Assembly: GCF_963422335.1 (NCBI RefSeq)
Contig: NZ_OY729424.1
Span: forward strand, 3,534,001-3,598,000
DNA from: an uncultured Roseateles sp.
GTDB taxonomy: Bacteria; Pseudomonadota; Gammaproteobacteria; Burkholderiales; Burkholderiaceae_C
Length of the DNA: 64,000 bases
Reading direction: 5' to 3'
A program made the position numbers and the translations under genes. The notes under the pieces were generated by a model. It did not search any database. It was not told the DNA's origin and saw only the letters and a list, made by a program, of their open reading frames with translations. The stretch's first letter is position 1. Each line of letters opens with the position of its first letter. This document shows positions 35,984 through 44,878 of this stretch, piece by piece.

Positions 35984-36581
35984 ACAGCTGGGCCTGATCT
36001 GGGACGGCCCCGGCCTGATGGCCGGCGTCGACGAGGCCGGCCGCGGGCCCTTGGCCGGCCCGGTGGTGGCGGCGGCCGTGATACTCGACGAGCTGCAGCC
36101 TATCAAGGGCTTGAATGACTCCAAGGTGCTGAGCGAGCGCACGCGCGAGCGGCTGTTCGACGAGATCCGTGCCAAGGCCCTGTGCTTTTGCATCGCCGAG
36201 GCCAGCGTCGAAGAGATAGACCGGCTGAACATCCTGCACGCCACCATGCTGGCGATGAAGCGCGCCGTCGAGGGCCTGCGCCTGAAACCGGCCAAGGTGC
36301 TGGTCGATGGCAACCGCATTCCGCAGCTGCTGATACCGGCCGAGGCCATCGTCAAGGGCGACAGCAAGGTCAAGGCGATCTCGGCCGCGTCTATCCTGGC
36401 CAAGGTCTCACGCGACCGCCAGTGCCTGGCCATGCACGAGGCCCATCCGCACTATGGTTTCGCCACCCACAAGGGCTATCCGACGGCCGAGCATTTGCAG
36501 GCCCTGCGCGAGCATGGTGCCTGCGCCTGGCACAGGCGCACGTTCGGCCCGGTACGACTTTGCTTGGAGCAGGCGCGATGA
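35949..36581 (+). CDS. rnhB: Ribonuclease HII
   Basis: 210 residues from ATG 35949, which lies inside the end of lpxB; a longer frame would add 59 residues read out of frame through lpxB. The catalytic acidic residues sit in MAGVDEAGRGPLAGPVVAAA (Asp-Glu), VLVDGNRIP (Asp) and SILAKVSRDRQCL (Asp). The enzyme nicks DNA at single ribonucleotides. GFATHKGYPTAEHLQALREH is the typical C-terminal motif. The stop overlaps the next gene by 4 bp. Confidence 0.95.
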   Translation: MPSRKSSTAKPEQLGLIWDGPGLMAGVDEAGRGPLAGPVVAAAVILDELQPIKGLNDSKVLSERTRERLFDEIRAKALCFCIAEASVEEIDRLNILHATMLAMKRAVEGLRLKPAKVLVDGNRIPQLLIPAEAIVKGDSKVKAISAASILAKVSRDRQCLAMHEAHPHYGFATHKGYPTAEHLQALREHGACAWHRRTFGPVRLCLEQAR

Positions 36582-37369
36582 GCCAGACGAAACAGCCCCT
36601 GCACATCACCTCGCGCGACAACCCGCTGTTGATGCGCCTGCGCAAGCTGTCGCAGGATGCCGGCGCCTATCGCAAGCTGGGCTCCGTCTGGCTGGAGGGC
36701 GACCATCTGGCCCGGGCCTGCCTGCAGCGCGGCCATGCCTTGAGCCTGGCTCTGCTGACCGAGGAGGGCTGGGGTCAGGTGGACCTGCGTGCGCTGGCCG
36801 AGCAGGCACCCAAGGTGGTGATCGTGCCGCGGGCGCTGTTCAAGAGCATCAGCGGCCTGGAGTCGCCGGCCGAGCTGGGCTTCGAGGTGCCGCATCTGGC
36901 CTCGGCGGCCGTGCTGCCCGCAGTGGACAGTGTGATCCTTGACCGGCTGCAGGACGCGGGCAATGTTGGCAGCATCCTGCGCAGTGCCTCGGCGCTCGGC
37001 GTGCGCCAAGTGCTTGCCCTGAAGGGCACGGCCGCCCTGTGGTCGCCGAAGGTCCTGCGCGCCGGCATGGGCGCGCATTTCGCGCTGAACCTGGTCGAGG
37101 GCCTGAGCCTGGCCGATCTGGACGGTCTGCAGTCGGCGATGGTGGCCACCAGCTCCTACGCCGAGCGCGAGCTGCAGCAGCTGCAACTGCCAAGGCCCTG
37201 CGCCTGGGTGCTGGGCCATGAAGGGCAGGGCATCAGCGACGACCTGATGGCCCGCTGCGCGCTGACCGTGCGCATCCCGCAGCCGGGCGGCGAGGAGTCG
37301 CTGAACGTGGCCAGCGCGGCGGCGATCTGCCTGTACGAGTCGGCCAGGCAGCGCCTGACCACCGCTTGA
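36578..37369 (+). CDS. TrmH/SpoU family RNA 2'-O-methyltransferase
   Basis: 263 residues from ATG 36578 (ATGA overlap with rnhB). An N-terminal RNA-binding substrate domain (about 1-100, TSRDNPLLMRLRKLSQDAGA) precedes a SPOUT knot. The knot has motif 1 LQDAGNVGSILRSASALG, motif 2 WVLGHEGQGISDD and motif 3 IPQPGGEESLNVASAAAI. It uses SAM to methylate a ribose in rRNA or tRNA; which nucleotide cannot be told. The N-terminal domain type is shared with 23S rRNA enzymes such as RlmB and TsnR. It is the last gene of the superoperon. Confidence 0.88.
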   Translation: MSQTKQPLHITSRDNPLLMRLRKLSQDAGAYRKLGSVWLEGDHLARACLQRGHALSLALLTEEGWGQVDLRALAEQAPKVVIVPRALFKSISGLESPAELGFEVPHLASAAVLPAVDSVILDRLQDAGNVGSILRSASALGVRQVLALKGTAALWSPKVLRAGMGAHFALNLVEGLSLADLDGLQSAMVATSSYAERELQQLQLPRPCAWVLGHEGQGISDDLMARCALTVRIPQPGGEESLNVASAAAICLYESARQRLTTA

Positions 37370-37394
37370 GGCGACTCAGGCAAATTCCTAGTCA

Positions 37395-37451
37395 GTTGGG
37401 GTCAGAGCTTTCGGCCACGCTACGCGTGGATCTCAAGGGCTGACCCGCAAC
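37395..37451. repeat. REP-like inverted repeat, copy A (convergent intergenic space)
   Basis: Arms GTTGGGGTCAG (37395-37405) and CTGACCCGCAAC (37440-37451) pair with one bulged base, and an inner CCACG/CGTGG hairpin lies between them. The ends recur in copy B at 47611 (GTTGGGGTCRGAGCT and ACCCGCAA). It fills the space between two converging genes, the usual site of REP elements. Confidence 0.6.
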
Positions 37452-37454
37452 AAC

Positions 37455-38279
37455 TCAGAAGATTGCGAGGGCATCAGGCTTGATGTCGCGCAGAATCGTC
37501 GCCGAGATCTCCTCGATCGACTTGTGCGTCGATGACAGCCAGGCAATGCCCTCGCGCTTCATCATCGCTTCAGCCTCGTTGACCTCGTAGCGGCAGTTCG
37601 CCAGCGAGGCGTATTTGCTGCCCGGGCGGCGCTCGTTGCGGATCTGGCTCAGCCGGTCAGGATCTATGGTCAGGCCGAAGCAGCGCTTCTTGTGCGGCGC
37701 CAGCATCGAGGGCAGCTTGCCGCGCTCGAAATCCTCGGGAATCAGCGGGTAGTTGGCGGCCTTGATGCCGTGCTGCATGGCCAGGTACAGCGAGGTCGGC
37801 GTCTTGCCGCTGCGGCTGACGCCCACCAGTATCACGTCGGCCGATTCGATATTGCGCGTCGCCTGGCCATCGTCATGGGCCAGCGAGAAATTGATCGCCT
37901 CGATGCGGTCGTGGTACTCCTGGCTCTTGGCCACATCGGAGAAACGGCCCACGCGGTGATTGGACTTGACGGCGAACTCGGCTTCCAGCGGCTCGATGAA
38001 GGTGTTGAACATGTCCAGCACCAGGCCCTTGCAATGGGCCTTGAAGAAGGCCAGCACCGTCATGTCGACCAGGGTGACGAAGACCACCGGCCGCTTGCCC
38101 TCGGTCTCGCCCAGGATGTTGATCTCGTTGATCACCTGCCTGGCCTTGTCTTCGGAGTCGATGAAGGGCCGGCGCACCAATCGCGGCTTGCCCGGGAACT
38201 GGGCCAGTATCGATTTGCCAAAGGTTTCGGCCGTGATGGCCGTGCCGTCCGAGACAAAGTACACAGAGCGATTGGGCAT
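37455..38279 (-). CDS. ppsR: Phosphoenolpyruvate synthase regulatory protein (PSRP, DUF299)
   Basis: 274 residues. It begins RSVYFVSDGTAITAETFGKS and has the P-loop GVSRSGKT (residues 153-160) followed by PTSLYLAMQHGIKAANYPL. PSRP is a bifunctional kinase/pyrophosphorylase that inactivates and reactivates PEP synthase using ADP and phosphate. The target gene ppsA is divergent, 216 bp away, which strongly supports the role. The space between them must hold both promoters; I see only weak candidates and a small hairpin at 38399-38414. Confidence 0.95.
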   Translation of the reverse strand: MPNRSVYFVSDGTAITAETFGKSILAQFPGKPRLVRRPFIDSEDKARQVINEINILGETEGKRPVVFVTLVDMTVLAFFKAHCKGLVLDMFNTFIEPLEAEFAVKSNHRVGRFSDVAKSQEYHDRIEAINFSLAHDDGQATRNIESADVILVGVSRSGKTPTSLYLAMQHGIKAANYPLIPEDFERGKLPSMLAPHKKRCFGLTIDPDRLSQIRNERRPGSKYASLANCRYEVNEAEAMMKREGIAWLSSTHKSIEEISATILRDIKPDALAIF

Positions 38280-38495
38280 GGCGGGGCATTGAGTTCAGGG
38301 TAAGCCCCCATCATAGAAGGGCTTGCCCGTAGAATCCGGCTTAACTTATCCGCGACGCCAGTCCGTGCACACTGTCTCCCTCGAATCAGAATCTACAAAT
38401 GGGTGCAGACCCATGCGCCGCTGCGTTTGCCGCGCCGCGCATGGCATGGTTGACAGCGCAGGAACCCAGGTTTTTCAATCCTATGGAGTTTCCCT

Positions 38496-40892
38496 ATGTC
38501 TGCCAACTATGAGGCGACCGCACTGGTCGTACCGTTTGAGCACCTGAGAATGACCGATGTCGAGGTGGTCGGCGGCAAGAACGCCAGCCTCGGCGAGATG
38601 ATCTCCCAGCTTGCCGCCAGCGGCGTGCGCGTGCCAGGTGGCTTTGCCACCACCGCGTTCGCCTTCCGGGCCTTCCTGAAATACGAAGGCCTGGATGAGC
38701 GCATCAAGACCCGTCTGGCCACGCTGAACACCGACGACGTGCGCGCACTCGCCGAGGCCGGCGCCGAAATCCGCGGCTGGGTCGAGGCGCAGCCGTTCCC
38801 GGCCGACCTGGAGGCGGCGATCCGCGCCGAGTTCGCCCGCATCAGCGCGGGCAACCCGGACGCCTCGTTCGCCGTGCGTTCGTCGGCCACCGCCGAAGAC
38901 CTGCCCGATGCGTCCTTCGCCGGCCAGCAGGAAAGCTTCTTGAACGTCGTCGGCATCGAGACGGTGCTGCACAAGCTCAAGGAAGTGTTCGCCTCGCTGT
39001 ACAACGACCGCGCCATCAGCTATCGCGTGCACAAGGGCTTCGAGCACAGCGAAGTGGCCCTATCGGCCGGCGTGCAGCGCATGGTGCGCTCCGACCTCGG
39101 CTCGTCGGGCGTGATGTTCACGATGGACACCGAGTCGGGCTTCAAGGACGTGGTCTTCATCACCTCCAGCTATGGCCTGGGCGAGACGGTGGTGCAGGGC
39201 GCCGTCAACCCGGACGAGTTCTATGTTCACAAGCCGGCACTGGCACGTGGTAAGGTGGCGGTCATCCGCCGCAATCTGGGTTCCAAGCTGATACGCATGG
39301 AATTCGCCTCGCCCGAAGAGAAAGCCGCCACCGGCCGGCTGGTGAAGACGGTGGACACCGCCCCCGAGCAGCGCAACCGCTATTCGCTGAACGACGCCGA
39401 GGTGACCGAGCTGGCCCGCTACGCGCTGATCATCGAGCAGCACTATGGCCGCGCCATGGACATCGAATGGGGCCGCGACGGCATCGACGGCCAGATCTAC
39501 ATCCTGCAGGCCCGCCCGGAGACGGTGAAGAGCCAGGCCGAGGGCAAGGCCGAGCACCGCTACAAGCTCAAGGGCCACAGCGCCGTGCTGGCCGAAGGCC
39601 GCGCCATTGGCCAGAAGATAGGCACCGGCCCGGTGCGCCTGGTGCACAGCATTGCCGAGATGGACCGTGTCCAGCCCGGCGATGTGCTGGTCACCGACAT
39701 GACCGACCCGAACTGGGAGCCGGTGATGAAGCGCGCGGCGGCCATCGTCACGAACCGTGGCGGCCGCACCTGCCACGCCGCCATCATCGCCCGCGAGCTG
39801 GGCATCCCGGCCGTGGTCGGTTGCGGGGATGCGACCGAGCATCTGAAGGACGGCCAACTGGTCACCGTCGCCTGCTCGGAAGGCGACACCGGCTATATCT
39901 ACGACGGCCTGCTGGAGACCGAAGTCACCGAGGTGCTGCGCGGCGAGCTGCCCTATTGCCCGGTCAAGATCATGATGAACGTCGGCAACCCGCAGCTGGC
40001 CTTCAACTTCTGCCAGATGCCCAGCGCCGGCGTCGGCCTGGCGCGGCTCGAGTTCATCATCAACAACAATATCGGCGTGCACCCCAAGGCCATCCTCGAC
40101 TATCCGAATGTCGATGTCGACCTGAAGAAGGCCGTCGAGTCGGTGGCCCGCGGACATGCCTCGCCGCGTGCCTTTTATGTGGACAAGCTGGTCGAAGGCA
40201 TTGCCACCATTGCCGCCGCCTTCTGGCCCCGCCCGGTGATCGTGCGGCTGTCGGACTTCAAGAGCAACGAGTACCGCAAGCTGATCGGCGGCTCGCGCTA
40301 CGAGCCCGATGAAGAGAACCCCATGCTGGGCTTCCGCGGCGCGTCGCGCTACATCAGCGGGGACTTCCAGGACGCCTTCGCGATGGAATGCGAGGCCTTG
40401 AAGCGGGTGCGCATCGACATGGGCCTGACCAATGTCGAGATCATGGTGCCCTTTGTGCGCACGGTGCGCCAGGCCGAGCGCGTCGTTGCCATGCTGGGCG
40501 AGCGCGGCCTCAAGCGGGGCCAGGACGGCCTGCGCCTGATCATGATGTGCGAGGTGCCCAGCAACGCCATCCTGGCCGAGCAGTTCCTTGAGCATTTCGA
40601 CGGCATGTCGATAGGCTCCAACGACCTGACCCAGCTGACCCTGGGCCTGGACCGCGACTCGGGCCACGAGCAGTTGGTCGGTGACTTCGACGAGCGCGAT
40701 CCGGCCGTCAAGGCCTTGATCTCGCGCGCCATTGCCGCCTGCCGGGCCACCGGCAAATACATCGGCATCTGCGGTCAGGGCCCCAGCGACCACCCGGACT
40801 TTGCCGACTGGCTGGCCCAGGAGGGCATCGCCTCGATGTCGCTGAACCCCGACAGCGTGGTCGAGACCTGGACGCGCCTGGCCAAGCGTTAA
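38496..40892 (+). CDS. ppsA: Phosphoenolpyruvate synthase
   Basis: 798 residues, the usual length. The N-terminal ATP-grasp part begins VPFEHLRMTDVEVVGGKNAS and includes FAVRSSATAEDLPDASFAGQ. The phosphohistidine domain has GGRTCHAAIIARELGIPAVV with His427. The C-terminal PEP/pyruvate barrel contains MSIGSNDLTQLTLGLDRDSG. It makes PEP from pyruvate and ATP in gluconeogenesis and is controlled by the divergent ppsR product. A terminator follows at 40911. Confidence 0.97.
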   Translation: MSANYEATALVVPFEHLRMTDVEVVGGKNASLGEMISQLAASGVRVPGGFATTAFAFRAFLKYEGLDERIKTRLATLNTDDVRALAEAGAEIRGWVEAQPFPADLEAAIRAEFARISAGNPDASFAVRSSATAEDLPDASFAGQQESFLNVVGIETVLHKLKEVFASLYNDRAISYRVHKGFEHSEVALSAGVQRMVRSDLGSSGVMFTMDTESGFKDVVFITSSYGLGETVVQGAVNPDEFYVHKPALARGKVAVIRRNLGSKLIRMEFASPEEKAATGRLVKTVDTAPEQRNRYSLNDAEVTELARYALIIEQHYGRAMDIEWGRDGIDGQIYILQARPETVKSQAEGKAEHRYKLKGHSAVLAEGRAIGQKIGTGPVRLVHSIAEMDRVQPGDVLVTDMTDPNWEPVMKRAAAIVTNRGGRTCHAAIIARELGIPAVVGCGDATEHLKDGQLVTVACSEGDTGYIYDGLLETEVTEVLRGELPYCPVKIMMNVGNPQLAFNFCQMPSAGVGLARLEFIINNNIGVHPKAILDYPNVDVDLKKAVESVARGHASPRAFYVDKLVEGIATIAAAFWPRPVIVRLSDFKSNEYRKLIGGSRYEPDEENPMLGFRGASRYISGDFQDAFAMECEALKRVRIDMGLTNVEIMVPFVRTVRQAERVVAMLGERGLKRGQDGLRLIMMCEVPSNAILAEQFLEHFDGMSIGSNDLTQLTLGLDRDSGHEQLVGDFDERDPAVKALISRAIAACRATGKYIGICGQGPSDHPDFADWLAQEGIASMSLNPDSVVETWTRLAKR

Positions 40893-40910
40893 GCGGCTAG
40901 CGCCTCGTGC

Positions 40911-40934
40911 AACGGCCCTTCGGGGCCGTTTTTC
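40911..40934 (+). terminator. Rho-independent terminator after ppsA
   Basis: Stem AACGGCC/GGCCGTT with loop CTTCGG, followed by TTTC. Confidence 0.85.
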
Positions 40935-41037
40935 ATCGCGGCAGCATCCGTCCGGCCCGGGAAGATCAGGATAGCCAGCCGCCCAGCGATGCCGATGATG
41001 GGTCACGGCCTCACAACGACAAAGAGACAAGCGGACC

Positions 41038-43110
41038 ATGAGCGGGCGCGCCTTCAAGCAAAGGCTCAACAAGATCTATGGCTGGTACACGGTGGGCTTC
41101 ATCGCCTTTGTGCTGGGCATGGGACTGCTGGAGCGCGCCGGCCTGCCCAAGTCGGGCATAGGCTTCATCTTCCTGCTGGCGCCGGTGGCGCTCTATGCCT
41201 GCATAGGCATCATGAGCCGCACCACCGACGCGACCGAGTACTACGTGGCCGGCCGGCGGGTGCCGGCGATGTACAACGGCATGGCCACCGCCGCCGACTG
41301 GATGAGCGCCGCCTCCTTTCTGGGCCTGGCCGGCAGTCTCTACCTGTCGGGCTACTCGGGCCTGGCCTTTGTGCTGGGCTGGACCGGCGGCTACTGCCTC
41401 GTCGCGCTGCTGCTGGCGCCCTATCTGCGCCGCTTCGGCGAGTACACCATCCCTGACTTTCTGGGCGCCCGCTATGCCAGCCATCTGGTGCGCGGCGTGG
41501 CCATCCTGGCTGCCATCCTCTGCTCCTTCACCTATGTCGTGGCGCAGATCTACGGCGTGGGCCTGATCACCACACGGCTGACCGGGCTGACCTTCGAGAT
41601 CGGTGTCTTCGTCGGCCTCGGTGGCGTGCTGCTGTGCTCCTTCCTGGGCGGCATGCGGGCCGTCACCTGGACCCAGGTGGCGCAGTACATCATCATCATC
41701 CTTGCCTACCTGGTGCCGGTGGTCTGGCTGTCGGTCAAGCAGACCGGCATTCCGCTGCCCCAACTGGTTTATGGCTACCAGCTGCAGCAGGTCAGCGAGC
41801 GCGAGCAGCAGCTGATGAAGGACCCGAAGGAGCTGGAGGTGATCGAGGTCTTCAGGCAGCGCGCCCGGGCCTTCGAGGACAAGCTCGCCGACGTGCCGGC
41901 CGCGCTGGCCCGTGACCGCGCCGAGGCGCAGGCCCGCGTGGCCAAGCTGAAGGCCGACGAGGCAGGGCTGGCCCAGGTGCAGGCTGCCGAAAAGGCGCTG
42001 GGCGCCTTGCCCAAGAGCGTCAACGAAGCGCGGGAGGTCTGGACCAGGGCCCGGGCGCTCAACGAAGCACGTGCGCGGCCGCTGGCCGGCATGCGCGCCC
42101 ACACCGAGCAGTTCACCGGGGATCCGGATGGCGACCCCGGGGCGCGCGACAGCTACGACAGCTCCCGCCTGAACTTCCTGGCCCTGGTGTTCTGCCTGAT
42201 GGTGGGCACGGCCGGCCTGCCCCACATCCTGATGCGCTGCTACACCACACCCTCGGTGCGCGAGGCGCGTGAGTCGGTGACCTGGTCGCTGCTCTTCATC
42301 TTCCTGCTCTACGTCACCGCGCCGGCGCTGGCGGTGATGGTCAAGTTCGAGGTCTTCAATGTGCTGGTCGGCACGCCGTTCGACCAGCTGCCGCCCTGGA
42401 TCGCGCAATGGTCCAAGGTGGATGCCAGCCTGCTGTCGGTCAGCGACGTGAACCGCGACGGCATCTTCCAGCTCGGCGAGATGGCCATCAACGGCGACAT
42501 CGTGATGCTGGCCACGCCCGAGATTGCCGGCCTGCCCTACGTGGTGTCGGGCATGGTGGCGGCCGGCGGCCTGGCGGCGGCGCTGTCCACCGCCGACGGT
42601 CTGCTGCTGACCATCTCCAGCGCGCTGTCGCACGATTTCTACTTTCGCATGATCAACTCGAATGCGACGGCAGCCCGGCGCGTCACCATCTCCAAGGCCC
42701 TGCTGCTGGTGGTCGCGCTGGGCGCGGCAGCGGTGGCGGTGCAAAAACCCGCCGACATCCTGTTCCTGGTCTCGGCCGCCTTCTCGTTTGCCGGGGCGGC
42801 CTTCTTCCCGGCCCTGGTGCTGGGCGTGTTCTGGAAACGGGCCAACACCTGGGGCGCGCTGTGCGGCATGGCCGCCGGCCTGGGCGTGACCTGCTACTAC
42901 CTGGCCACCACCCATCCCTGGCTGCGCAATCTGCTGGGCATCAGCTCGCCGATCGAGCTGTGGTGGGGCATACAGCCGATCTCGGCCGGCGTGTTCGGCG
43001 TGCCGCTGGGGTTCGCCGTGGTGGTGGCCGTGAGCCTGCTAACGCCCAGGCCGACCCCCGAGCAGGGTGACCTGGTCGACTGGCTGCGCACGCCTCGCAC
43101 CGGGCGCTGA
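41038..43110 (+). CDS. Sodium/solute symporter, VC_2705-like (acetate symporter related)
   Basis: 690 residues with about 13 membrane helices. The family core is clear: TDATEYYVAGRRVPAMYNGM, ATAADWMSAASFLGLAG and GTAGLPHILMRCYTTPS. It probably takes up a small organic acid with sodium or protons; the substrate is not readable. Two oddities. A charged, Ala/Glu/Arg-rich segment of about 125 residues (about 250-375) interrupts the helices. A perfect EF-hand-type loop, DVNRDGIFQLGE, lies at 470-481. The small DUF4212 subunit gene that often precedes this family is not present in the 145 bp upstream. Confidence 0.85.
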   Translation: MSGRAFKQRLNKIYGWYTVGFIAFVLGMGLLERAGLPKSGIGFIFLLAPVALYACIGIMSRTTDATEYYVAGRRVPAMYNGMATAADWMSAASFLGLAGSLYLSGYSGLAFVLGWTGGYCLVALLLAPYLRRFGEYTIPDFLGARYASHLVRGVAILAAILCSFTYVVAQIYGVGLITTRLTGLTFEIGVFVGLGGVLLCSFLGGMRAVTWTQVAQYIIIILAYLVPVVWLSVKQTGIPLPQLVYGYQLQQVSEREQQLMKDPKELEVIEVFRQRARAFEDKLADVPAALARDRAEAQARVAKLKADEAGLAQVQAAEKALGALPKSVNEAREVWTRARALNEARARPLAGMRAHTEQFTGDPDGDPGARDSYDSSRLNFLALVFCLMVGTAGLPHILMRCYTTPSVREARESVTWSLLFIFLLYVTAPALAVMVKFEVFNVLVGTPFDQLPPWIAQWSKVDASLLSVSDVNRDGIFQLGEMAINGDIVMLATPEIAGLPYVVSGMVAAGGLAAALSTADGLLLTISSALSHDFYFRMINSNATAARRVTISKALLLVVALGAAAVAVQKPADILFLVSAAFSFAGAAFFPALVLGVFWKRANTWGALCGMAAGLGVTCYYLATTHPWLRNLLGISSPIELWWGIQPISAGVFGVPLGFAVVVAVSLLTPRPTPEQGDLVDWLRTPRTGR

Positions 43111-43155
43111 CGCCCTCCTGCTGCCGATAGTGCGGCAAAGCCAGTCGCATCAGGC

Positions 43156-43259
43156 TATAATCGCGGGCTTCACCTTGCCGTCGCTGCGACTTTGACGCTG
43201 CAGCACGGCTTCCACGAACCCGAATTCCCCCCAAGGTTCGGAATCCACAAGGAGTAAAC
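43156..43259 (+). promoter_or_regulatory. rpsF operon -10 element and leader
   Basis: TATAAT at 43156-43161 is a consensus -10 element with no clear -35. The leader of about 92 nt holds an inverted repeat CGAACC/GGTTCG (near 43215-43241). rpsF leaders in many bacteria bind the S6:S18 complex; this hairpin is the candidate here, but the motif was not verified. Confidence 0.5.
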
Positions 43260-43628
43260 ATGCGTCATTACGAGATCGTTCTGCTGATCCATCCGGATCA
43301 AAGCGAACAAGTTCCGGCTATGCTGGAGCGTTACAAGACCCTGATCACCGCCGGTGGTGGCACGGTCCATCGTCTGGAAGACTGGGGCCGTCGTCAGATG
43401 GCTTACCTGATCCAGAAGCTGGCCAAGGCCCACTATCTGTGCCTGAACATCGAAGTCAGCAAGGAAGTCCTGGCTGAGCTCGAAACGGGTTTCCGCTTCA
43501 ATGACGCCGTGCTGCGCCACCTGACGGTGGTCAAGCCCAAGGCCGAAACCGCTCCTTCGATCATGATGAAGGCGGTTGAGCGTGAAGAGGCCCGCAAGGC
43601 CCCGGTGTCGCAGGAAGCGACTGCCTGA
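43260..43628 (+). CDS. rpsF: 30S ribosomal protein S6
   Basis: 122 residues. MRHYEIVLLIHPDQSEQVPAM, the segment VHRLEDWGRRQMAYLIQKLA and the charged C-terminal tail are typical of S6, which pairs with S18 on the 30S platform. The AAGGAGTAAAC ribosome site is strong. priB, rpsR and rplI follow. Confidence 0.97.
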   Translation: MRHYEIVLLIHPDQSEQVPAMLERYKTLITAGGGTVHRLEDWGRRQMAYLIQKLAKAHYLCLNIEVSKEVLAELETGFRFNDAVLRHLTVVKPKAETAPSIMMKAVEREEARKAPVSQEATA

Positions 43629-43666
43629 AGTCCATAGCCGCGAGCCACGTCCCTGCACTGCCTGCC

Positions 43667-43948
43667 GTGAACCAGTTGGTTCTGAGTGCGCAGTTGCTGG
43701 AACGAGGCGCTGTGAGATACACACCCGCCGGTCTGCCCGTGATCGACATGTGCCTGAAGCACGAGTCGCAAGTCCAGGAAGCCGGCACCCCGCGCAAAGT
43801 CTCGATGGAGCTCAAAGCGGTGGTGATAGGGGGGTTGTCACAGCGGGTCAGCGCGCTGGGGATTGGGGAGTCGGCTTGTTTCACAGGCTTTCTCGCTGCC
43901 CAGCGCAACGGTCGCGGTACGGTGTTTCACATCACCGCCCTGGACTGA
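43667..43948 (+). CDS. priB: Primosomal replication protein PriB
   Basis: 93 residues with GTG start, a single OB-fold of the single-stranded-DNA-binding family. NQLVLSAQLLERGAVRYTPAGLPVIDMCL and the strand pattern fit PriB. It helps PriA reload the replicative helicase at stalled forks. Its place between rpsF and rpsR is the conserved beta/gammaproteobacterial arrangement. The dnaB helicase gene is only 1 kb downstream. Confidence 0.92.
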   Translation: MNQLVLSAQLLERGAVRYTPAGLPVIDMCLKHESQVQEAGTPRKVSMELKAVVIGGLSQRVSALGIGESACFTGFLAAQRNGRGTVFHITALD

Positions 43949-43998
43949 AAGCTCGCACTGTTTGTTTTGTTCCGGATTGAATTGAAAGAGGTCTAAAA

Positions 43999-44289
43999 AT
44001 GGCACCACCTCGTGGTAAAGGCCGGTTCTCCAAGGACCGCAAGCCCAAGCGCAATACCCAGTCGCTGCTGTTCCGCCGCAAGCGTTTCTGCCGCTTCACC
44101 GTCACTGGCGTCGAACAGATCGACTACAAGGACATCGACACCCTGCGCGACTTCGTCGGCGAAAACGGCAAGATCACGCCCGCTCGTCTGACCGGTACGC
44201 GTGCTTTCTTCCAGCGTCAGCTGACGGTTGCCATCAAGCGCGCGCGCTTCCTGGCCATGCTGCCGTACAGCGACCAGCACAAGGTCTGA
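43999..44289 (+). CDS. rpsR: 30S ribosomal protein S18
   Basis: 96 residues. The body RKRFCRFTVTGVEQIDYKDI, the segment ITPARLTGTRAFFQRQLTVA and the end IKRARFLAMLPYSDQHK are S18. The first 20 residues are extra basic sequence (PPRGKGRFSKDRKPKRNTQS), common in this group. AGAGGT precedes the start. Confidence 0.97.
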   Translation: MAPPRGKGRFSKDRKPKRNTQSLLFRRKRFCRFTVTGVEQIDYKDIDTLRDFVGENGKITPARLTGTRAFFQRQLTVAIKRARFLAMLPYSDQHKV

Positions 44290-44302
44290 GGAGTCACCCA
44301 AC

Positions 44303-44755
44303 ATGCAAATCATTCTGCTTGAAAAGGTCGCGAACCTCGGCAACCTGGGCGATATCGTCAAGGTCAAGGACGGCTACGCACGCAACTTCCTGATCCCTTC
44401 GCGCAAGGCTCGCCGTGCGACCGAAGTGGCAATCAAGGAATTCGAAGCCAAGCGCGTCGAACTGGAAAAGGCTGCCGCTGAGAAGCTGGCCGCTGCCCAG
44501 GCTCTGGGCGAGTCCATGGCCGGCAAGACCGTGCGCGTCAGCCAAAAGGCTGGCGTGGACGGCCGTCTGTTCGGCTCGGTCACCAATGCCGACATCGCCG
44601 AAGCGCTGGTCAAGCTGGGCTTCACGATTGCCAAGGCTCAGGTTCGCCTGCCCAACGGCCCGCTGAAGACCGTGGGCGAGCACCCGGTCAGCGTCGCTCC
44701 GCACACCGATGTGGTGGTCGAAGTGACCGTGCAAGTGGTCGCCGAAGCCGAGTAA
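44303..44755 (+). CDS. rplI: 50S ribosomal protein L9
   Basis: 150 residues from ATG 44303 (GAGGAG upstream); an in-frame start at 44228 would add 25 residues overlapping rpsR. MQIILLEKVANLGNLGDIVKVKDGY is the N-terminal domain; the long helix (about 41-75) and the C-terminal rRNA-binding domain follow. It closes the rpsF operon, with a strong terminator behind it. Confidence 0.97.
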   Translation: MQIILLEKVANLGNLGDIVKVKDGYARNFLIPSRKARRATEVAIKEFEAKRVELEKAAAEKLAAAQALGESMAGKTVRVSQKAGVDGRLFGSVTNADIAEALVKLGFTIAKAQVRLPNGPLKTVGEHPVSVAPHTDVVVEVTVQVVAEAE

Positions 44756-44797
44756 ATCGGACAGGCCCTCGCATGCCTTGGGCATGCAGCGCACCAG

Positions 44798-44824
44798 AAA
44801 GGCCGGCATTGCCGGCCTTTTTTC
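44798..44824 (+). terminator. Rho-independent terminator after rplI
   Basis: Stem AAAGGCCGGC/GCCGGCCTTT with loop ATT, followed by further T. A second small hairpin, GCATGCC/GGCATGC, lies just before it at 44771-44787. Confidence 0.9.
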
Positions 44825-44878
44825 ATGGTCAGGCGCCAAGGTTACAAAAGAGTCGCTTGCCCCCAGCGACTCCCCAGC

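Noticed and set aside
39060..42915. Two long minus-strand frames over ppsA and the symporter
   Set aside because: Antisense shadows of two well-recognised genes, with His/Ala/Gly/Gln-rich nonsense translations.
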